DNA from: Acidobacteriota bacterium
GTDB lineage: Bacteria > Acidobacteriota > Terriglobia > Terriglobales > Acidobacteriaceae
Assembly: GCA_021798655.1 (NCBI GenBank)
Contig: JAJZFE010000124.1
Coordinates: 1-10,606 of the forward strand
Length of the DNA stretch: 10,606 nucleotides
Reading direction: 5' to 3'
Positions 6,704 to 10,606 of the stretch are shown here, piece after piece (within the stretch, counting starts at the first letter, position 1; every line of letters starts with the position of its first letter). Made by a program: the position numbers and the translations under genes. The notes under the pieces are model-generated. The model was not told the DNA's origin and made no database searches. It saw only the letters and a list, made by a program, of their open reading frames with translations.

Positions 6704-6815
6704 CGGGCAACGGGCAACTGAGAACTCATACCTGAGAACTAACAACTGAGAACTAACAACTGAGAACTAACAACTGAGAACTGACAACTGACAACCAACA
6801 ACTGACAACCAGCAC
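6704..6815. repeat. 16-unit heptanucleotide tandem array (CTGAGAA / CTAACAA / CTGACAA)
   Basis: Unbroken 7-base phase runs for 112 bases: two CGGGCAA units, then CTGAGAA, CTCATAC, CTGAGAA, CTAACAA, CTGAGAA, CTAACAA, CTGAGAA, CTAACAA, CTGAGAA, CTGACAA, CTGACAA, CCAACAA, CTGACAA and CCAGCAC. The alternation of CTGAGAA and CTAACAA makes a 14-bp higher-order unit. Because the period is not fixed to the codon and no gene covers it, it is not protein repeat coding. It resembles in style the heptanucleotide STRR repeats known in cyanobacteria. Confidence 0.85.
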
Positions 6816-6843
6816 CCCGACCCGCCGACCCCATCCCCAACCG

Positions 6844-6875
6844 TTTGTCATTCCGCAGCGCAGCGGAGGAATCTG
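6844..6875. repeat. Dispersed intergenic element, copy 3
   Basis: TTTGTCATTCCGCAGCGCAGCGGAGGAATCTGC is an imperfect palindrome: ATTCC (6850-6854) pairs with GGAAT (6868-6872) and CCGC with GCGG. It shares its start and GAATCTGC end with the copy at 2816 and its AGCGCAGCGGAG core with the copy at 1163. Three related copies within 6 kb indicate a genome-wide repeat family. Confidence 0.6.
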
Positions 6876-6913
6876 CATGTTGCTCCGGCAACCGCACCCG
6901 ACCGCAACCCACC

Positions 6914-7051
6914 GCTAACCCCAGCGTTTTGAATATTATACGTCTATCACCCCTGCAATCAGCAACTTACAGCCACAACACCTGTAACCCCAATGTTTTG
7001 AATATTATGCCCCTAAAATCTCTGCAATCAATATTTTGCAGCCACAACACC
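6914..7051. repeat. 69-bp tandem duplication (two diverged copies)
   Basis: Copy 1 is 6914-6982 and copy 2 is 6983-7051; they align without gaps at 53 of 69 positions. Best conserved are TTTTGAATATTAT near the start, CTGCAATCA in the middle and CAGCCACAACACC at the end. A GTAAC just after copy 2 may begin a third, lost copy. The copies are AT-rich compared with the genes. Since 69 is 23 codons, one plus-strand frame (6845-7057) stays open through both, but it lacks a ribosome site and starts inside the palindrome at 6844, so coding is doubtful. Confidence 0.8.
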
Positions 7052-7089
7052 CCGTAACTCGTTGATTCCAGAGATCAAGCAAAAACACA

Positions 7090-7133
7090 GGGGGGGGAGG
7101 GGGGGGGTACCCCCTCTCCCCGTCAGAGGGGGG
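7090..7133. other. Long G runs with GGGGGTACCCCC palindrome; possible G-quadruplex and weak terminator
   Basis: The plus strand reads G8-A-G9-TA-C5, then CCCC and a G6 run. The centre is a perfect GGGGGTACCCCC palindrome (7103-7114). On the minus strand, GAGGGGG and CCCCCTC (7097-7116) can form a hairpin, with TTTTT only about a dozen bases further on, so it might serve as a poor terminator for the YIP1 gene ending at 7173. G8 and G9 could also form quadruplex structures. Homopolymer lengths here are the least reliable bases of the window. Confidence 0.5.
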
Positions 7134-7172
7134 CCAGATCGGGCCGGCCACAGCCGCGGATCACGCAGCGCT

Positions 7173-7915
7173 TTAGCCCAGCACAGCCTTCGACACCGTC
7201 GTCAGCAGCACCACCACGAACCACCACCCACGACGGTGATGTACCCGGCGCTGCGTTTGGTGCCGGCGATGGTCGCCAGCCCGATCGACATCAGCACCAG
7301 CACCCACACCGAAAAGATGTCGAACTGCGTCAGAAACGTCTTCAGCACGCCTGGCGTGCTGACGTAGTACCCCACGCTGGTGCCCAGCATGTTGTCCAGC
7401 GTAAAGTTCTCCGCCGCCACGCCTGCATACAGCATCAGCGCGGCGATCACGCCCTTCAGGCTCAGCGGCAGGTAGGCGTAGTTCACCATGCAGAACACCT
7501 GCTTGAACCCTGCCTTGCCGCCGAACGCGAAGTTGATCGTCGGCCACAACACCAGCGCGACCACCAGGATCAGCAGCAGGCCAAACAGCGGCGAGCCGAA
7601 CAGCCCTACCTTGAAGTTGGAAATCATCTCCGCGCGCACCTGCGCCATCGACTCCGGCCTCAGCGCCGCCAGCTTCGACTGCAGCGTCGGGCTGGCCTGC
7701 ACGGTGTTGTCCACCAGCTGCTGCCAGCCGACCTTGGTCACCACGGCCGACATCAGCAGCGTGCCCAGCAACACGCTCAGCACATACGGCATCCACCAGC
7801 TCGCACTCCGCTGAATGTCCTCGAAGGTCTTCGTCGGAGCCATGAACGTGTCCACCACGCGCTCCACCTGTGACAGCCCTGCCGTGGGCTGCTCCATCAC
7901 CGTCTCATCGCTCAT
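7173..7915 (-). pseudogene. YIP1-family multi-pass membrane protein, frameshifted near its C-terminus
   Basis: Starting at the ATG at 7915 (GAGGT nine bases upstream), the frame reads 237 residues to a TGA at 7202. Hydrophobic helices lie at about 41-61, 104-131, 140-165 and 200-217, with a short N-terminal tail containing VVDTFMAPTKTFEDIQRSASWWMP, the pattern of YIP1-domain proteins in acidobacteria. The frame then ends abruptly in VVGGGSWWCC. Moving one frame at 7219-7231 gives VVG-WWFVVVLLTTVSKAVLG and a TAA at 7173, which supplies the expected fifth helix. One base thus appears to be missing in the GGGTGGTGG run, from mutation or sequencing error. A repaired protein would have 247 residues. 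Role unknown; bacterial YIP1 proteins are uncharacterised membrane proteins. The gene lies 113 bp after DUF1641 on the same strand. If the shift is real, the 237-residue product is what is made. Confidence 0.8.
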
Positions 7916-8028
7916 TCCAACGCACCTCGTAACCGCAACCGGGAGATGACGGCAGTGTATCGCCTGCAGAACATCCGCGCACAGACTTTTCTTCGCCGCA
8001 TCGTCCCCGCAACGAGGTATGGCTCTCG

Positions 8029-8490
8029 CTACCCTTCGCGCGTAGCCTTGCCCAGCGACGTCAGCAGCAGCGTGAGGAACGACAGCCCGCGCCGCGCATC
8101 CTCGCTCGTCGAGCGCCGAAACAGCGTCCACAGGCTTGGCGGTTTGCGCTCCGCCTTGTGCTCTGCGGTCGCGTGCTCCATTCCGCGCGCCAGCCGCTGC
8201 AGCATCTCCGGGTCCACCGCGCCCAGCAGTCGCGCGCCAGCCATCGCGTTGCGAATCGCTGCCACAGACTCCGGCAGGTTTGCCGCCTCGGCCAGCTTGC
8301 CCGCAATCGCGTCCTTGCCGCCGATCAGGCCCTTGGCCAGGTCCAGCATTCCCTTGTCGTGCGCGGTCTGCAGCAGGTCCCACGCGGTCAGCAGCGCTTC
8401 GGCGTGCTCCGCCGGAGCCGCCGCCACGCGCCCCATCAACTCCTGCTGCAGATCCACCGCCTTCGGCTTGAACGTAATCGGATGCGCCAT
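8029..8490 (-). CDS. DUF1641 protein, formate dehydrogenase companion
   Basis: A 153-residue, mostly helical soluble protein without cysteines or membrane segments. The DUF1641 signature is visible: LLTAWDLLQTAHDKGMLDLAKGLI at about 33-56, GKDAIAGKLAEAANLPESVAAIRN, then LLGAVDPEMLQRLARGM. In Bacillus subtilis, DUF1641 genes (yjgD, yrhD) sit next to formate dehydrogenase-like genes (yjgC, yrhE); here the gene starts 30 bp after the fdhA stop on the same strand, the same pairing. An accessory role for the dehydrogenase, for example in electron transfer, assembly or anchoring, is inference. The ATG at 8490 is preceded by GGGAGA six bases away, the last of three tandem AGGGA-containing heptamers. 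The C-terminal third is basic (RRSTSEDARRGLS). Confidence 0.88.
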   Translation of the reverse strand: MAHPITFKPKAVDLQQELMGRVAAAPAEHAEALLTAWDLLQTAHDKGMLDLAKGLIGGKDAIAGKLAEAANLPESVAAIRNAMAGARLLGAVDPEMLQRLARGMEHATAEHKAERKPPSLWTLFRRSTSEDARRGLSFLTLLLTSLGKATREG

Positions 8491-8497
8491 CTTTATC

Positions 8498-8518
8498 TCC
8501 CTGATCCCTGATCCCTGA
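8498..8518 (-). repeat. Triple heptanucleotide TCAGGGA forming tandem Shine-Dalgarno sites
   Basis: Between the fdhA stop and the DUF1641 start, the minus strand has three exact TCAGGGA units in a row. Each contains AGGGA, so three ribosome-binding sequences are stacked, the nearest at proper distance from the ATG at 8490. On the plus strand this reads CTGATCC, CTGATCC, CTGACTC (8501-8521), recalling the CTGA-start heptamers at 6718-6808. Confidence 0.8.
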
Positions 8519-8520
8519 CT

Positions 8521-10606
8521 CTAAACAGGCTTCATCGTCTCAATCTGTACCAGCTTGTCCTTCGCCAGCGATCCTGGCACATGGTAGTCCGCGCGGGCCC
8601 GCTTGCGTTCCACCTCCACGCCCATCGTCGGCGTGCGCGTACCGTTGCGGAAGTTCCGGCGGAGCAGCGGATTGCTTCCGCGCTCCTCCAGCACCGTCAG
8701 CTTCACGCTCAGCTCCTTGTACGCGGGCGTGTGCGTGGTGCGATCCACGTGGCTGCTGGTCATGCGGTTCACCGGCTCCAGCACGGAGATCATGCCCATG
8801 TACATCTGCTTGCCCTGCACGCGATCAGTCACCAGGGCCTTCACGCGCACCGCGCCGTAGGGACTCTCCAGCCGCACCAGCGTGCCGCTCTGCAGCCCGC
8901 GCTCGGCAGCCAGCTCCGGAGACACCTCGACGAAGTTCTCCGGCGTGATGGCATGAATGCCCGCCACGCGCTCGGTCATGTTCGCCTGCTGAAAGTGCTC
9001 CAGCAATCGCCCGTTGTTCAGGTGCAGGTCATACGTTGCGTTCACCTCTTCGCTGGGCCCCACATACTCCAGCGGCCAGAACGTGGCCTTGCCGCTCGGC
9101 AGCGCGAACCTGTCCGTGTACAGTAGCGGCGTGTCCGTGCCATCGGGCTTCACCGGCCACTGCAGCGTCTTGTAGCCCTCCAGACGCTCGTAGCTGACGC
9201 CGGCAAAGTGCGGTGTCAGACTGGCTGCCTCGTCCATCACCTCGCTCGGGTGCGAGTAGCTCCAGCCGCCCGCGCTGCCCATCTTCTGCGCGATCAGCTG
9301 GAGAATCTCCCAGTCCGGCTTCGACTCGCCCAGCGGCTCCCACACCTTGTACAGCCGCTGAATCCGCCGCTCCGTGTTGGTGAATGTGCCGTCCTTCTCC
9401 AGCGACGGCGCGGCCGGCAACACCAGGTCGGCATAACGGCACGTCTCCGAGAAGAAGATGTCCTGCACCACCATGAACTCCAGCATCCCGAATGCTTCGG
9501 CGACCTCATTCGCATTGGAGTCGCTGGTGATGGTGTCCTCGCCCTTGATGTACATCGACTTCAGCTTGCCTTCCAGCGCCGCGTGGATCATCTGGCGATT
9601 GTCCAGGCCCGTCGTCGTCGGCAGCGTCACGCCCCACGCAGCCTCGAACTTGCCGCGAATCGCCGCGTCGTCCACCTTCTGGTAGCCGGAGAAGATGTCC
9701 GGCATCGAGCCGAAGTCGCTTGCGCCCTGCACGTTGTTGTGCCCGCGCAGAGGGTACGCGCCCGCGCCTGGCCGGCCGAAGTTTCCCGTCGCCAGCAGCA
9801 GGTTGCAGATCGCCGTCGAAGTGTCCGAGCCGCCGCAGTGCTGCGTTACGCCCATCGCCCAGCACACGGCCACCTTCTTGTCGGCGATCATCCCGGCCAG
9901 CTCGCGCAGCTCCGCAACAGAGATGCCCGTCACCTGCTCGGCGTACTCCAGGGTGTACCCGTCCAGCGACTGCAGGAACTCAGGCCACTTCTCCACGCGC
10001 GCATCGATGAACGCCTGGTCGTAGCGCCCTGTATCGATCAGGTGCTTCGTCACGGCCTGCAGCCAGACCTCATCGGTAGACGGATTCGGCCGGATGAAGA
10101 GGTCTGCGCGCTCGGCCATCTCATGCTTGCGAATGTCGGCGACGATCAGCTTCTGCCCGCGATGCTTGTGGCTGCGCTTGATGCGCGTCGCCAGCACCGG
10201 ATGGCTCTCCGCCGTGTTTGCGCCGACGATGATCACCACATCTGCGGTCTCAATATCGGCAATCGAGCCGGAGTCGCCGCCGATGCCCACCGTGCGGCTC
10301 AGCCCCTTGCTCGCCGGTGTCTGGCAGTAGCGGCTGCAGTTGTCCACGTTGTTGGTGCCCACCACGGCGCGGGCCAGCTTCATCATCAGGTAGCTCTCTT
10401 CGTTCGTGCATTTGCTGCTCGCGATGAACGCCAGCGCATCCGGCCCATGCTCGCGCCTGATCCGCGTAAAGTTCTCCGCAACCATCGAGATCGCCTCGTC
10501 CCAGCCGATCTCCACGAACGTCTCGTGTCCATCGACCTTCACGCGCTTCAGCGGCTTGGTCAGCCTCTCCGGCGAGTTCGCAAAGTCCCAACCGAACTTG
10601 CCCTTC
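8521..10606 (-). CDS. fdhA: Formate dehydrogenase alpha subunit (molybdopterin oxidoreductase), 5' end outside window
   Basis: The last 694 residues of a molybdopterin (bis-MGD) enzyme predicted to oxidise formate to CO2. The reading frame continues off the right edge (KGKFGWDFANSPERLTKPL), so the N-terminal Fe-S cysteines are not visible and the start is unknown. With residue 1 taken at 10542, the Mo-ligand position is C73 in NNVDNCSRYCQTP, where Escherichia coli FdhF has selenocysteine. R266 in PLRGHNNVQG lies 193 residues later, the same offset as Sec140 to Arg333 in FdhF. The next residue after the Mo ligand is Q74 where FdhF has His141. Further markers are ASSKCTNEESYLM (42-54), the MGD-binding region LVLPAAPSLEKDGTF, and the C-terminal dinucleotide-binding domain with NGRLLEHF and SPYGAVRVKALV. 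A basic tail ends the protein. The gene is followed by DUF1641 30 bp away. Formate dehydrogenase is the best call; a related reductase with another substrate is possible because of Q74. Confidence 0.9.
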   Translation of the reverse strand, partial: KGKFGWDFANSPERLTKPLKRVKVDGHETFVEIGWDEAISMVAENFTRIRREHGPDALAFIASSKCTNEESYLMMKLARAVVGTNNVDNCSRYCQTPASKGLSRTVGIGGDSGSIADIETADVVIIVGANTAESHPVLATRIKRSHKHRGQKLIVADIRKHEMAERADLFIRPNPSTDEVWLQAVTKHLIDTGRYDQAFIDARVEKWPEFLQSLDGYTLEYAEQVTGISVAELRELAGMIADKKVAVCWAMGVTQHCGGSDTSTAICNLLLATGNFGRPGAGAYPLRGHNNVQGASDFGSMPDIFSGYQKVDDAAIRGKFEAAWGVTLPTTTGLDNRQMIHAALEGKLKSMYIKGEDTITSDSNANEVAEAFGMLEFMVVQDIFFSETCRYADLVLPAAPSLEKDGTFTNTERRIQRLYKVWEPLGESKPDWEILQLIAQKMGSAGGWSYSHPSEVMDEAASLTPHFAGVSYERLEGYKTLQWPVKPDGTDTPLLYTDRFALPSGKATFWPLEYVGPSEEVNATYDLHLNNGRLLEHFQQANMTERVAGIHAITPENFVEVSPELAAERGLQSGTLVRLESPYGAVRVKALVTDRVQGKQMYMGMISVLEPVNRMTSSHVDRTTHTPAYKELSVKLTVLEERGSNPLLRRNFRNGTRTPTMGVEVERKRARADYHVPGSLAKDKLVQIETMKPV

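Noticed and set aside
6715..6815. CRISPR array in the repeat spacer
   Set aside because: Units are 7 or 14 bp with no spacers of unique sequence, and there are no cas genes.
6845..7057. 70-codon frame with two 23-residue repeats
   Set aside because: It starts inside a dispersed palindrome, has no ribosome site, and the open frame follows from the 69-bp unit being a multiple of three.

Overview
The window reads as ordinary chromosome of a GC-rich bacterium, most likely an Acidobacteriota member of the Terriglobus/Granulicella/Edaphobacter type. That placement is an inference from the style of the YIP1-domain protein, the small zinc-ribbon protein, the codon usage (mostly C or G at third positions) and the intergenic 'GTCATT...GGAATCTGC' repeats. 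No marker gene in the window proves it. I see no phage, plasmid, CRISPR, IS, tRNA or rRNA signal.

Layout, left to right. (1) Positions 90-1930, plus strand: a radical SAM enzyme of unknown substrate, then a TetR-type repressor preceded by a 30-bp interrupted palindrome that is a good operator candidate. A strong hairpin at 1949-1974 closes this block and also ends the opposing block. (2) Positions 4598 down to 1995, minus strand: a 76-residue four-cysteine zinc-ribbon protein, rmuC, and an exported DsbA-like thiol-disulfide protein. (3) Positions 4811-6496, plus strand: acpP and fabF, the acyl carrier protein and its elongating ketoacyl synthase, ending in a 14-bp-stem terminator. (4) Positions 6497-7172: a gene-free spacer between convergent genes, filled with several kinds of repeat. 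They are a G-poor C/A-rich block, a 16-unit heptanucleotide array, a dispersed palindrome, a 69-bp tandem duplication and long G runs. (5) Positions 10606 down to 7173, minus strand: the C-terminal 694 residues of a molybdopterin formate dehydrogenase alpha subunit running off the window, a DUF1641 protein, and a YIP1-family membrane protein whose last helix is put out of frame by one missing base.

How the genes work together. AcpP and FabF are a carrier and enzyme pair of fatty acid synthesis. FdhA and DUF1641 are a recurrent genomic pair (also seen in Bacillus), so the DUF1641 protein probably serves the dehydrogenase. The remaining genes show no shared pathway.

I find no clearly new multi-gene system. 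The points most worth a second look are the heptanucleotide arrays (one in the spacer, one forming a triple Shine-Dalgarno in front of DUF1641), the His-to-Gln change beside the catalytic Cys of FdhA, the frameshift in the YIP1 gene, the TetR operator candidate and the uncharacterised radical SAM protein.
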